In this document: one piece after another, positions 43,145-52,063 of the stretch | How the letters are laid out: each line of letters starts with the position of its first letter | How positions within the stretch are numbered: the first letter of the stretch is position 1 | Assembly: GCA_963666705.2 (NCBI GenBank) | Contig: CAXXKO010000011.1 | Span: forward strand, 62,001 to 126,000 | Length of the DNA: 64,000 bases | Reading direction: 5' to 3' | DNA from: G963666705 sp963666705 | GTDB taxonomy: Bacteria > Pseudomonadota > Alphaproteobacteria > CADEGL01 | Program-made: the position numbers and the translations under genes | The notes under the pieces: model-generated | Databases searched by the model: none | What the model saw: only the letters and a program-made list of their open reading frames with translations | What the model was told of the DNA's origin: nothing

Positions 43145-44751
43145 TCGCCGATCGCCCCGACGTGCTCATCGTCGGCGCCGGGCTCTCGGGCGCCGTCGCG
43201 GCGCGGCGTCTCGCCGAGGCCGGCATGTCCGTGGTCTGCCTGGAACAGGGTGGGCGCACCGATCCCGGGTCCTACCGCGGCAAGGAGCTCGACTACGAGG
43301 TCACCGCCCTCAAGCAGTGGCACGCGAGCCCCAACATCCGCGCTCGCGCGGCCGACTACCCGATCGACGAAGCGGACTCGGACATGATGCCGCTCATGTT
43401 CAACGGCGTGGGCGGCAGCACGATCCTTTACAGCGCCCATTGGACGCGCTTCCTTGCGTCCGATTTCCGCGTCCGGTCGCTCGACGGCGTCGGCGACGAC
43501 TGGCCGCTCTCCTATGCCGATCTCGCCCCCTATTACGACCGGGTCGAGCGCGAATTCGGCGTCTCCGGCATGGCGGGCGATCCGGCCTACCCGCCCCACG
43601 CCGAATACCCCATGACGCCCCTGCCCATCGGCGCGGCCGGGGCCCGCGTGGCCCGCGCCCACAACGCGCTCGGATGGCACTGGTGGCCGGGCCCGAATGG
43701 CATCGCCTCGCGCCCCTACGAGGGTCGCCGGCCCTGTGTCCAGCGCGGCACCTGCAGCTACGGCTGCTCGGAGGGGGCAAAGGCGTCCGTGGACGCGACC
43801 CACTGGCCGGTGGCGGAGCGCCTGGGCGCGCGTCTCGTGACCGGCGCCCGGGTGCGCGAGATCACCCTCGATGGGCGCGGTCGTGCCACCGGCGCCGTCT
43901 ATCGCGACCGCGACGGGCGCGAGCACCACCAGGCCGCGTCCGTCACCATCCTCGCGGCCAACGGCATCGGCACGCCGCGCCTCCTCCTGCTCTCCCGCTC
44001 GGCCCGGTTCCCGGACGGGCTCGCCAACAGCTCGGGCCTGGTCGGCAGGCGACTCATGGTGCATCCCTTCACCCACGTCGTCGGCATCTTCGACGACGAT
44101 CTCATGAGCTGGCAGGGCCACTGGGGTCAGAGCATCATTTCCATGGAGTTCGCCGAGACGACGGCCGATCGCGGCTTCGTGCGCGGCGCCAAGTGGAGCC
44201 TGATACCGACGGGGGGGCCGCTCGGCGCCGCCCTGTTCCCGTGGCCGGGCGAGCCCCTTTGGGGCGAGGCCATGCACCGGCACGTGGCGAAGTGGCTCGG
44301 GCGCTCGTCGATCTGGGGTATCGGGGCCGAGGACCTGCCCGACGCGGCGAACGCGGTGACGCTTCACCCCCGTCTCGAGGACGGCGACGGCCTGCCGGCC
44401 CCAAAGCTCGCCTACAAGGTGTCGGAGAACGCCAAGGCGATCCTCGCCTTCAACGTCGAACGGGCTAACGAATCCTTCGCCGCCGCGGGCGCCTACGAGA
44501 CCGTCTCGCGGCCCCCCACGCGGGAGTTCGGCTGGCACCTCCTCGGCACCTGCCGCATGGGGGGCGACCCCGCCAGCTCCGTCGTCGATCCCTGGGGCCG
44601 GGCCCACGACGTGCCCAACCTCCTCATCGTCGATGCCAGCACCTTCGTCACGGGCTCCTGCGTCAATCCCTCGGCCACGACCGCGGCCCTGGCGCTGCGG
44701 GCGGTCGAGCATTTGATCGCGGGCCGCCGGAACGTCGCGAGTGCCGCGTGA
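43141..44751 (+). CDS. GMC family dehydrogenase, gluconate 2-dehydrogenase-like large subunit
   Basis: 536 residues. Seen: FAD motif DVLIVGAGLSGAVAARRLAE at residues 7-26, VCLEQGG, VGGSTILYSAHWTRF, RGTCSYGCSEGAK with closely spaced Cys, and the C-terminal HLLGTCRMGGDPASSVVDPW with catalytic His and SCVNPSATTAALAL with the Asn. It fits the two- or three-subunit alcohol/sugar dehydrogenases rather than choline dehydrogenases. It overlaps both neighbours by four bases, including the small subunit that follows. No cytochrome c subunit is encoded nearby, so the electron acceptor is unclear. Confidence 0.92.
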   Translation: MIADRPDVLIVGAGLSGAVAARRLAEAGMSVVCLEQGGRTDPGSYRGKELDYEVTALKQWHASPNIRARAADYPIDEADSDMMPLMFNGVGGSTILYSAHWTRFLASDFRVRSLDGVGDDWPLSYADLAPYYDRVEREFGVSGMAGDPAYPPHAEYPMTPLPIGAAGARVARAHNALGWHWWPGPNGIASRPYEGRRPCVQRGTCSYGCSEGAKASVDATHWPVAERLGARLVTGARVREITLDGRGRATGAVYRDRDGREHHQAASVTILAANGIGTPRLLLLSRSARFPDGLANSSGLVGRRLMVHPFTHVVGIFDDDLMSWQGHWGQSIISMEFAETTADRGFVRGAKWSLIPTGGPLGAALFPWPGEPLWGEAMHRHVAKWLGRSSIWGIGAEDLPDAANAVTLHPRLEDGDGLPAPKLAYKVSENAKAILAFNVERANESFAAAGAYETVSRPPTREFGWHLLGTCRMGGDPASSVVDPWGRAHDVPNLLIVDASTFVTGSCVNPSATTAALALRAVEHLIAGRRNVASAA

Positions 44752-45185
44752 GAGAGCCGATGGACAGCCAAGCCGCCTGGACGCCCGAGCGCCGGGAGAC
44801 GTTCGGCGCGCTCGCCGACATACTGATCCCCCGGTCGGGGGACATGCCTTCGGCGCGCGAGGCCGGCTTGGCCGGCCCCCTCCTCGATCGCTTGTCGCGG
44901 TCCCGCCCCGACCTCGCCGCCGCGCTGGCCCCCCTGCTCGACGAGCTCGCTCGGGTGGATCCAGCGGCGGCGGTGGCCCGGCTCGAGCGCGAGCGGCCGG
45001 ATGCGCTCCTGCGTCTCCTGGAGGCGGCCGCGGGCGGCTACTACATGAGCGCGGAGGTGCGCCGCCTGATCGGCTACCCGGGCCAGGAGGCGCTCACCCT
45101 CTCTCGTGGCGGCTTCGGCGGCGAGGACCTGGTCGAGGCGGTCATGGCGCGCAGGCCGATCCACCGGGTGCCCGAGCGCGATTGA
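44748..45185 (+). CDS. Gluconate 2-dehydrogenase subunit 3-like small subunit
   Basis: 145 residues from GTG 44748, overlapping the GMC stop (GTGA); ATG 44760 is an alternative. Seen: FGALADILIPRSGDMPSAREAGL, the characteristic N-terminal pattern of subunit 3 (LAxxLIPxxxxxPGAxxA), then a helical body with YYMSAEVRRLIGYPGQ. In known complexes this subunit carries the Tat signal that exports the GMC subunit; none is visible here, so the pair may be cytoplasmic or exported differently. Immediately downstream lies decayed DNA. Confidence 0.85.
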   Translation: MREPMDSQAAWTPERRETFGALADILIPRSGDMPSAREAGLAGPLLDRLSRSRPDLAAALAPLLDELARVDPAAAVARLERERPDALLRLLEAAAGGYYMSAEVRRLIGYPGQEALTLSRGGFGGEDLVEAVMARRPIHRVPERD

Positions 45186-45209
45186 TTTCCGGCCTTCGAT
45201 CCGCACACG

Positions 45210-45373
45210 CTCGGTCCACCTCTATGAGGGCGAGGAGGCCTCGGCCGTCGGCATCTGCATGCATTTGCACGCACCGACCGCATCGCCTCGACCCACCGGG
45301 GCCACGGCCATTGCATCGCCGAGGGCTGCGAGGTGGCGGCATGATGGCCGAGCTCTTTGGGCGCGCGACCGCT
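45210..45373 (+). pseudogene. Degenerate E1-alpha (2-oxo acid dehydrogenase) remnant
   Basis: Reads SVHLYEGEEASAVGICMHLH, then after a small deletion RIASTHRGHGHCIAEGCEVA, then after another deletion MMAELFGRAT. It aligns with codons 37-90 of the intact E1-alpha gene at 47352 at roughly 85 percent nucleotide identity. Flanking GCGATTGATTTCCGGC (45178 on) also matches GCGATTGATTCCCGGC at 47287. Frames are broken and both ends are missing. Confidence 0.8.
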
Positions 45374-45755
45374 CGATCCCTGAAAGCCGACTTTCGCGCG
45401 GCAACGGCCGATTTTTATGTGGAGGTCCGCTCTACCTCGGCCAGCCGACGCCCCTGGGCGAGGCCTGCCAGGACCGGTTTTTACCACAAGTGGACTTGGG
45501 TGGTACTCAGTTTCCTCGGGTATTCGACAACCACTTTTTCCCGGCCCAGTACTGTTAGACGGGGCTGTTCACCAAATTACGCAAAAATAAGTCAGGCAAT
45601 AATACCAGCGGCCGATGAGCTTGACTCATCGACCGCTGGCAAGCGCGACCGCGCGCCCGAGCTTATGCGAGGTAAGCCAAGGGCGCGGATGCGCCCGCCC
45701 GGCGCTTGAGGGAACATACAACGGGTCATTCTTATGGGCCGTTGGTATAAGCCGG
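45374..45755. other. 382-bp region without a gene, between remnant and cyclase
   Basis: Lower G+C than the flanks. No supported frame. Contains the terminator-like hairpin at 45605-45639, which serves the leftward cyclase gene. Confidence 0.6.
45605..45639 (-). terminator. Probable Rho-independent terminator of the adenylate cyclase gene
   Basis: On the minus strand CCAGCGGTCGATGAG pairs with CTCATCGGCCGCTGG around a five-base loop, with one mismatch in 15 pairs, followed by TATTATTGCC and a later T-rich stretch. It lies about 115 bp after the cyclase stop. The U-tract is imperfect. Confidence 0.6.
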
Positions 45756-47033
45756 CTAATTGTCGTCAAACTCCTTTTCGAAATCCTCTTGGATTCGGCG
45801 GAGCTCCTCGATCGCTGCACGAATGTCCGAACTGTCAATGACGTTAACCTCGACAAGTTCGCCAACCCGCGAGAGTCGTCGGCGGCGTCCGCGGTGTTGC
45901 TCGGAATAGAAGTCACCCACCCGATAAACCTGTACGGGACGCACGTATCCCTTGGGCGTGATTTGATCGAGAGGCTCGCAACTTACGTGATCCTCAACTA
46001 GGCTATGTGTATTCTCGTCTATGAGAATGGCATTCGGTTCAGCGATACCCTCCAGCCGTGCCGCAAGGTTTACCGGTCTACCAAGAACCGTGTAATCGAG
46101 CCGTTGCTCCGAGCCAAAGTTACCAACGGTGCAAAAACCCGTGGCAATGCCCATGCGCACATGCAACCCCCGGGAGACGCCGTGCTTCTGCCAGTATTTC
46201 TGCAGTTCGGCAACGCGGGCATGCATGCGAAGAGCCATCTCCACGCATTTCAGTGCATCTTCAGTCTCTCCCTCACTTTCCGGATCTCCGAAGAAGACCA
46301 GAACCGAATCTCCGATGAACTTGTCGATTGTGCCACCGCAGTCGAGAGCGATTGAGGTCATCTCTGATAGGTAAGAATTTATAACGGTGGCCAGACGTTC
46401 GGGCTCCAGAGTGTCGCTAAGATCTGTGAACTGAACGATATCGGACAGGAAAATCGTCAAATTCTTGCGGACATGTGCACTGAGTTGGTCCCTGGTGTCT
46501 GAGAATATGCTCTGGTAGACTTGCGGGGAAAGGTATTTCGCCAATCTGGTTGCTAGGTTTTCGAGCCGTCGGCTCTTTTCCTCGATGACTTCGCGGTCGC
46601 GAATTTTTTGTTCCAAAAGCTCTTCCCGTTCCTTTCTCAGGTGCCACTCGGCTGTTCGATCAACGAACTGGCCTTGTACGCCATTAAGATAGGAAAATGC
46701 GTCGTCATGAGTGCGCGCCGATAACAAGGAGTAGACATGGTCCGTGCCATCAATGCGGATATGAATCTCGGGAATCTGAACGGACCCCTTGCCGTTAATG
46801 TCCGAGACAAAATTCTCGATCTGCGCGCCCGGAACGCCAAGTTGCTCCAGCACGTCGGGGAAGTATGCGTTTGTAACGTTGCCAAGGACTGGGAAAAAGC
46901 TCCGGAAGTTCTCGTTGACCTGTAAAATTTCCAGATCCTTATTGGCGAAATATGCGGCTGTAATAGCATTGCGAAAATTGAAAAAACTAAGACCTATGAC
47001 ATTGTGCTGATTTAAGAAGTCCTCCAAATTCAT
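45756..47033 (-). CDS. Class III adenylate cyclase with N-terminal PAS-like domain
   Basis: 425 residues from ATG 47033, preceded by GGGGAGAAGAGCG. Seen: residues 1-125 look like a PAS-type sensor (FRNAITAAYFANKDLEILQV; TEW at the end), 130-165 is a charged coiled coil, and 185-380 is the cyclase domain with metal ligands Asp198 (FLSDIVQFTD) and Asp242 (GDSVLVFFGD), adenine-specifying Lys238 and Asp313 (RLDYTVLG), and transition-state Asn322 and Arg326. All key residues are present, so it should be active as an adenylate cyclase. No membrane segment. G+C and codon use are clearly lower than in neighbours, and it is bounded by a duplicated E1-alpha segment, which suggests an inserted block. 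A longer upstream frame (to 47249) has no start signal. Confidence 0.92.
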   Translation of the reverse strand: MNLEDFLNQHNVIGLSFFNFRNAITAAYFANKDLEILQVNENFRSFFPVLGNVTNAYFPDVLEQLGVPGAQIENFVSDINGKGSVQIPEIHIRIDGTDHVYSLLSARTHDDAFSYLNGVQGQFVDRTAEWHLRKEREELLEQKIRDREVIEEKSRRLENLATRLAKYLSPQVYQSIFSDTRDQLSAHVRKNLTIFLSDIVQFTDLSDTLEPERLATVINSYLSEMTSIALDCGGTIDKFIGDSVLVFFGDPESEGETEDALKCVEMALRMHARVAELQKYWQKHGVSRGLHVRMGIATGFCTVGNFGSEQRLDYTVLGRPVNLAARLEGIAEPNAILIDENTHSLVEDHVSCEPLDQITPKGYVRPVQVYRVGDFYSEQHRGRRRRLSRVGELVEVNVIDSSDIRAAIEELRRIQEDFEKEFDDN

Positions 47034-47351
47034 CGCTCTTCTCCCCGTTAGGCCGAGCCGCGAAAACGCTCCGGCGCCGATCTTGACCAGCTTCTCCCGT
47101 AGAGTCGTCAACCAACAGTGCTCCGCCTCTGTCGGCAACGTCAATGTCGGCTGTTTGCTAAACCCGGCTGTTCCGTCATGGCACTTGGAGCGGCCGCTTT
47201 CGTCCGCCGAGCGGACATACGGAACCACCTTGCGCGTACGGCACGTCAAAACTCATTTCAAATCGAGGCGCTACTCATTCCGGGCAGCGATTGATTCCCG
47301 GCGGCCAAACCGCTTACGCTCGGGTCCCGCCCATCGCCAACGGAGCGTGCC
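47034..47351. other. 318-bp region between cyclase and E1-alpha genes
   Basis: No gene supported. It should contain the divergent promoters of the cyclase (left) and of the E1-alpha operon (right). The G+C content changes from low to high near 47285, where GCGATTGATTCCCGGC repeats the sequence seen at 45178, marking the edge of the inserted block. Confidence 0.55.
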
Positions 47352-48320
47352 ATGCAGTTGTCGCGCGCGGAGCTTCTCACCGCCTACCGCTCGATGCGGA
47401 CCATCCGCGAGTTCGAGGAGCGCCTGGTCCTGGAGATGGCGACGGGGGACATCCCGGGCTCGGTGCATCTCTACGCGGGCGAGGAGGCGTCGGCGGTGGG
47501 CATCTGCATGCATCTGCGGCCCACCGACCGCATCGCCTCGACCCACCGGGGCCACGGCCATTGCATCGCCAAGGGCTGCGAAGTGGCCGGCATGATGGCG
47601 GAGATCTTCGGCCGCGCCACGGGCACCTGCCGGGGCAAGGGCGGCTCCATGCACATCGCCGACCTGGAACGGGGCATGATGGGGGCGAACGGCATCGTCG
47701 GCGGGGCGCCGCCGCTTGCCTGCGGCGCCGCCTTCACGGCCAAGTACCGCAAGACCGGCGATGTCGCCGTGGCGTTCACGGGCGACGGCGGCTCGAACCA
47801 GGGCACGGTGGCCGAATCCATGAACCTGGCGCGGGTCTGGGACCTGCCGGTGATCTTCGCGGTCGAGGACAACGGCTATGCCGAGGCCACGGCCAGCAGC
47901 TATGCGGTGGCCGGGGACGTGGTGCGCCGGGCCCAGGGCTACGACATCCCGGCGGCGCGGGTCGACGGGTTCGACTTCTTCGCCGTGCACGAGGCGGCGC
48001 GCGAGGCGGTGGAGCGGGGGCGGGCCGGTGAAGGCCCCACCCTCCTCCATATCGAGTTCGAGCGTTTCTACGGTCATTTCAGCGGCGACACGGACACCTA
48101 CCGCACCCCTGAGGAGAAAGCGGCGCTGCGCCGCGATAGGGACTGCCTCAAGAACTTCCGCGCCCGGGTGGAGGAGGCAGCGCTCCTCGACGCGGGCGCG
48201 CTCGACGCGGTTGACGGGGAAGTCGGCACGCTCATCGATCGCGCCGTGGCGGCGGCGCGCGCGGCACCGGTCCCCGACGCGGCGGAAGTCACGACCGACG
48301 TCTACGTCTCCTATCCCTGA
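47352..48320 (+). CDS. Thiamine diphosphate-dependent 2-oxo acid/acetoin dehydrogenase E1 alpha subunit
   Basis: 322 residues. Seen: LLTAYRSMRTIREFEERLV, HLYAGEEASAVGICMHL, STHRGHGHCIAKG, RGKGGSMHIADLERGMMGAN and the ThDP motif GDGGSNQGTVAESMNLARVWDLPVIFAVEDN (GDG ... N). Length and motifs match AcoA/PdhA of the short acetoin dehydrogenase type. It acts with the E1-beta at 48364 and the lipoyl E2 at 49374; no E3 is encoded here. A degenerate piece of a homologous gene lies at 45210-45373. GGAGCGTGCC precedes the ATG. Confidence 0.92.
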   Translation: MQLSRAELLTAYRSMRTIREFEERLVLEMATGDIPGSVHLYAGEEASAVGICMHLRPTDRIASTHRGHGHCIAKGCEVAGMMAEIFGRATGTCRGKGGSMHIADLERGMMGANGIVGGAPPLACGAAFTAKYRKTGDVAVAFTGDGGSNQGTVAESMNLARVWDLPVIFAVEDNGYAEATASSYAVAGDVVRRAQGYDIPAARVDGFDFFAVHEAAREAVERGRAGEGPTLLHIEFERFYGHFSGDTDTYRTPEEKAALRRDRDCLKNFRARVEEAALLDAGALDAVDGEVGTLIDRAVAAARAAPVPDAAEVTTDVYVSYP

Positions 48321-48363
48321 GGGACGGCCGGAAGCGGTCCAGCCGCAGAGAGGAGGGCGCGCC

Positions 48364-49377
48364 ATGCCCCGCAAATCATTCCGCCAGGCCATCAGCGAGG
48401 CCATGCGCCTCGAGATGCGGCGCGACGATGCCGTCGTCGTCATGGGCGAGGATATCGTCGGCGGCACGGGTGCTTCGGGCGAGTACGACGCCTGGGGCGG
48501 GCCGTTCGGGACCACCAAGGGCTTCGTGGCCGAGTTCGGGGCCGAGCGTGTGCTCGATACGCCGATCACCGAGAGCGCCTTCATCGGCACCGCCGTGGGC
48601 GCGGCCATGACGGGGATGCGGCCGGTGGTCGAGCTCATGTTCGTGGATTTCATGGGCGTGTGCTTCGACCAGATCTTCAACCAGGCGGCCAAGGTGCGCT
48701 ACATGTTCGGCGGCAAGGCCACAACGCCGCTGGTGATCCGCACCAGCTTCGGCGCGGGCGCGCGCTCGGCGAGCCAGCACAGCCAGGCGCTCTACCCCAT
48801 CTTCACCCACATCCCGGGCCTCAAGGTGGCGGTGCCGTCGAACCCCTACGACGCCAAGGGGCTGCTGATCCAGGCCATCCGCGACGACGACCCGGTGATC
48901 TTCCTGGAGAACAAGATGCTCTACGACGAGGAGGGCGAGGTGCCGGACGGCGCCTATACGGTGCCCTTCGCCGAGGCCGCGATTCCGCGCGAGGGGGGCG
49001 ACGTCACCATCGTGGCGCTGGGGCGCATGGTGGGGTTGGCGCTGACCGCGGCCGATAGCCTGGCCCGGGACGGCATCGAATGCGCGGTGATCGACCCCCG
49101 CACCACCTCGCCGCTGGATGCCGGGACCATCATCGAGATGGTGGAGGAGACGGGGCGCCTGGTCATCGTCGACGAATCCTCGCCGCGCTGCGGCATGGCG
49201 GCGGACATCGCGGCGCTGGTGGCGGAGGAGGCTTTCGACGCCCTCCTCGCGCCCATCCTGAAGGTGACGCCGCCCCACAGCCCGGTGCCCTACGCGCCCG
49301 GGCTCGAGGCGGCCTACCTGCCGGACCCGGCGCGCATCGAGGCGGCGGTGCGCAGGGTCCACGGGCACGGCGCATGA
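48364..49377 (+). CDS. 2-oxo acid/acetoin dehydrogenase E1 beta subunit
   Basis: 337 residues from ATG 48364, with AGAGAGGAGGGCGCGCC upstream. Seen: RKSFRQAISEAMRLEMRRDD, VVVMGEDIVGGTGASG, ERVLDTPITESAFIGTAVGAA, HSQALYPIFTHIPGLKVAVPS and a transketolase C-terminal domain with VIDPRTTSPLDAGTIIE. Typical AcoB. The stop overlaps the E2 start (ATGA). A frame open further upstream (to 47878) is antisense-like overlap with E1-alpha in another frame and not coding. Confidence 0.93.
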   Translation: MPRKSFRQAISEAMRLEMRRDDAVVVMGEDIVGGTGASGEYDAWGGPFGTTKGFVAEFGAERVLDTPITESAFIGTAVGAAMTGMRPVVELMFVDFMGVCFDQIFNQAAKVRYMFGGKATTPLVIRTSFGAGARSASQHSQALYPIFTHIPGLKVAVPSNPYDAKGLLIQAIRDDDPVIFLENKMLYDEEGEVPDGAYTVPFAEAAIPREGGDVTIVALGRMVGLALTAADSLARDGIECAVIDPRTTSPLDAGTIIEMVEETGRLVIVDESSPRCGMAADIAALVAEEAFDALLAPILKVTPPHSPVPYAPGLEAAYLPDPARIEAAVRRVHGHGA

Positions 49378-50531
49378 GCGCGGCGATCCACGCCATCTCG
49401 ATGCCGCGCTGGGGCATGACCATGACCGAGGGCCAGGTGGCGGACTGGCTGGTGGAGGAGGGCCAGGCCATCGCCGCGGGCGCGGACGTGGTCGAGATCG
49501 AGACCACCAAGATCACCAACGTGATGGAGACGCCGGCCGGGGGCGTCCTGCGCCGGCGGGTGGTGGACAGGGGGGCGACGGTGCCCGTGGGCGGCCTCCT
49601 CGGCGTGATCGCCGGGGGCGGCGTGAGCGACGACGAGATCGACGCCTTCGTGGCCGAACATGCCGCGCGCATGGCGGCGGCGGGCCCGGCCGCGAGCGCG
49701 GGGCCGGCGCCGCGCCTGATCGGCGCCCAGGGTGCGCGCATCAACACCCTCACCCTGGGCGAAGTTGAGGGCGAAGGTGGGGACCAAGGCGCGGGCGCGC
49801 CCATCGTCCTGATCCACGGCTTTGGCGGCGACCTGGGTAGCTGGCTCTTCAATCAGCCGGTGCTGGCCCAGGGCCGGGCCGTCCACGCCATCGACCTGCC
49901 GGCGCACGGCGGCTCGGACCTGGGCGCGGGCGACCGCTCGCTTGCGGCCCTCGCGGCCGCGGTCGCGGGCGCGCTCGACGACCTCGACGCGCCGCGGGCC
50001 CATCTCGTGGGCCATTCCCTGGGCGGCGGCATCGCGCTCCGCCTGGCGCTCGAAGCACCGGGGCGGGTGCTCTCGCTCACCCTGATCGCGCCCACGGGCC
50101 TCGGGCCCGAGGTCAACATGGCTTACATCGAGGGCTTCCTCGGGGCCGAGCGGCGGCCCGAGATGAAGGCGGCGATCGAGCTCCTGTTCGCCGAGGGGAC
50201 GGCCATCCGGCGCCAGATGGTGGCCGACCTGCTGCAATTCAAGCGCCTCGACGGGGTGCCGGCGGCGCTGCGCGCCATCGCCGAGGCAGCCTTCCCCGGC
50301 GGGCGCCAGGGCGACGATTTGCGCGGCCGCCTCGGCGCCTTGGCCATGCCGGCCCAGACCGTCTGGGGCGCCGGCGACCGCATCATCCCGCCGGCCCACG
50401 CCGCGGCGCTGCCCCGCGCCATCGTTACCCACATCATCGAGGGCGCGGGGCACATGCCCCACATGGAGCAGGCCGGCCAGGTCAACGCGCTCATCCAGTC
50501 CCTCGTGCAGGCCGCGGAGGAGGCCGGCTGA
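49374..50531 (+). CDS. E2 component: lipoyl domain fused to alpha/beta hydrolase (AcoC-like)
   Basis: 385 residues. Seen: lipoyl domain at about 5-80 with the lipoylation site EIETTKITN (Lys46), an Ala/Pro-rich linker at about 85-115, and an alpha/beta hydrolase at about 135-380 with VLIHGFGGD, nucleophile elbow GHSLGG, GAGDRIIP and GAGHMPHME giving a Ser-Asp-His triad. It lacks the peripheral-subunit-binding and CAT domains of pyruvate dehydrogenase E2. This architecture is known for AcoC of acetoin dehydrogenase, which supports an acetoin-type or related C-C cleavage reaction. Overlaps E1-beta (ATGA) and the VOC gene (TGATG). Confidence 0.92.
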   Translation: MSAAIHAISMPRWGMTMTEGQVADWLVEEGQAIAAGADVVEIETTKITNVMETPAGGVLRRRVVDRGATVPVGGLLGVIAGGGVSDDEIDAFVAEHAARMAAAGPAASAGPAPRLIGAQGARINTLTLGEVEGEGGDQGAGAPIVLIHGFGGDLGSWLFNQPVLAQGRAVHAIDLPAHGGSDLGAGDRSLAALAAAVAGALDDLDAPRAHLVGHSLGGGIALRLALEAPGRVLSLTLIAPTGLGPEVNMAYIEGFLGAERRPEMKAAIELLFAEGTAIRRQMVADLLQFKRLDGVPAALRAIAEAAFPGGRQGDDLRGRLGALAMPAQTVWGAGDRIIPPAHAAALPRAIVTHIIEGAGHMPHMEQAGQVNALIQSLVQAAEEAG

Positions 50532-51067
50532 TGGACGCGGCGCGCGGCATGCCGGGCCTCGTCGGCGCGGACCATGTGGGCCTCACCGTCCCGGACCTCG
50601 CGGCGGCCGTGGCCTTCTTCGTCGACGTGATCGGCTGCGACTATATCTTCGACGGTGGCGAAGCGCCCGACGATCCCGCGTTCATGACCGGCCGGCTCGA
50701 CGTCCACCCGGACGCCCGGGTCCGCTACTGCTTCCTGCGCTGCGCCACCGGCCTCAATCTGGAGCTGTTCGAGTACGCGGCCCCCGACCAGCGCGAGGCG
50801 CGGCCGCGCAACAGCGACGCCGGCGGCCACCACATCGCCTTCTACGTCGGCGACATCGACGCCGCCGTCGCCCACCTGCGGAATCGCGGCGTGCGCGTGC
50901 TCGGCGATCCCATGCATATCGACGAAGGCCCCGCGGCCGGGGCGGACTGGGTCTATTTCCTCGCCCCCTGGGGCCTGCAGCTCGAACTCGTCAGCTACCC
51001 CCGGGGCAAGGCCTACGAGAAGGACGCCCCCCGCCGCCTCTGGAACCCGCGCCACCCGGAGCGCTGA
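50531..51067 (+). CDS. VOC family (glyoxalase/extradiol dioxygenase-like) protein
   Basis: 178 residues. Seen: ADHVGLTVPDLAAAVAFFVDVIG at residues 12-34, VRYCFLRCATGLNLELFEY, and the second module GGHHIAFYVGDIDAAVAHL ... VYFLAPWGLQLELVSYP. Candidate metal ligands are His14, the Glu in LELFEY, His in GGHH and Glu in LELVSYP. The start overlaps the E2 stop, so it belongs to the dehydrogenase operon. It might process a lyase or dioxygenase substrate feeding the complex; the reaction is unknown. Confidence 0.87.
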   Translation: MDAARGMPGLVGADHVGLTVPDLAAAVAFFVDVIGCDYIFDGGEAPDDPAFMTGRLDVHPDARVRYCFLRCATGLNLELFEYAAPDQREARPRNSDAGGHHIAFYVGDIDAAVAHLRNRGVRVLGDPMHIDEGPAAGADWVYFLAPWGLQLELVSYPRGKAYEKDAPRRLWNPRHPER

Positions 51068-51092
51068 GCCCGCGCCGCACCCGCCAGCCGGG

Positions 51093-51898
51093 CCTACCCC
51101 AACTGCCAGCCGCCATCGACCACGATCGTCTGGCCGGTGACATAGCGGCTCAGGTCCGAGGCGAGGTAGACATAGGTGCCGGCGAGATGGTCGAGGGCGC
51201 CCAGGTGACCCACCGGGATGCGGCCCTCGAGCGCCGCGCGCACGTCGGCCTCCGGCCGCATGCCGCGGATGGCGGCCCGGTCGCGGAAGAGCTTCGCGGA
51301 AGAGCTTGCGGATCATGTCCGTGTCCATCTGGCCGGGGCCGACGCAATTGACCAGGATGCCGTGGGGCGCCAACTCGGCCGCCAGGCACTGGGCGAGCCC
51401 GATCATGCCGAACTTGGAGGCCGAGTAGGCCGCGTTCTCCACCCCGCCGCGGACGCCGAAGAGGGACGAGGTGAGGATGATCCGGCCGCCGTCCCCCCGA
51501 TCGATCATGGCGCGCGCGAAGGCCGTCGCCGTGATGAAGGCGCCTGTCAGGTTCACGTCGATGACGCGCCGCCACTCCTCGAGCCCCATCTCCACCGCGT
51601 GCTTGAGCAGGAGGACGCCCGCGTTGGCCACGGCGCAATCGACCCGGCCGAGACGTTCGACCACCGTCCGCGCGGCCGCGGCCATCGCCGCCTCGTCGGT
51701 CACGTCGAGCGCGATAGCGATGGCCCGGCCCGGCGCCTCCCGGTCGAGCGCCCGGGCCGCCGCTTCCGCCTTCTCCGCCGCCACGTCGATGACCGCGACC
51801 GAGGCGCCATGCGCCACATAGGCCCGCGCCACGGCGAGGCCTATGCCCTGCGCCGCGCCCGTGACGACCGCCACCTTCCCCGCGAGAAGCCCCGTCAT
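51093..51898 (-). pseudogene. SDR family oxidoreductase, frameshifted by a 13-bp duplication
   Basis: Start ATG 51898. Seen: GKVAVVTGAAQGIGLAVARAY with the cofactor motif, ANAGVLLL, LTSSLFGVRGG, YSASKFGMIG with Tyr and Lys, and NCVGPGQMDTDMIRKLF. The frame then shifts because CGCGGAAGAGCTT is repeated in tandem at about 51290-51315. Removing one copy restores FRDRAAIRGM ... YVTGQTIVVDGGWQLG and the stop at 51093, a normal SDR C-terminus, for about 260 residues. It converges on the VOC gene. The damage looks recent because the rest is undamaged; loss of the C-terminal cofactor/substrate lid would probably inactivate it. Confidence 0.88.
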
Positions 51899-52063
51899 GC
51901 CGTGTCCTCCTCGCCCGATTTGCCGCGTCCCGCGCGCACACTCTTGGGCGGCCGGCGGGCCCAGGTCAAGCAGTGGCTCGCGGCCATCGCGCCGCCCCCG
52001 GGCAATCCCGGAGCGGTTCCACACGAACGGTAGCGGGCCGGTTCCGGCGAAGCGTGAGATGCT

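Noticed and set aside
47878..49377. E1-beta frame extended 160 codons upstream
   Set aside because: The extension overlaps E1-alpha in another frame with no E1-beta similarity; ATG 48364 has a strong ribosome site.
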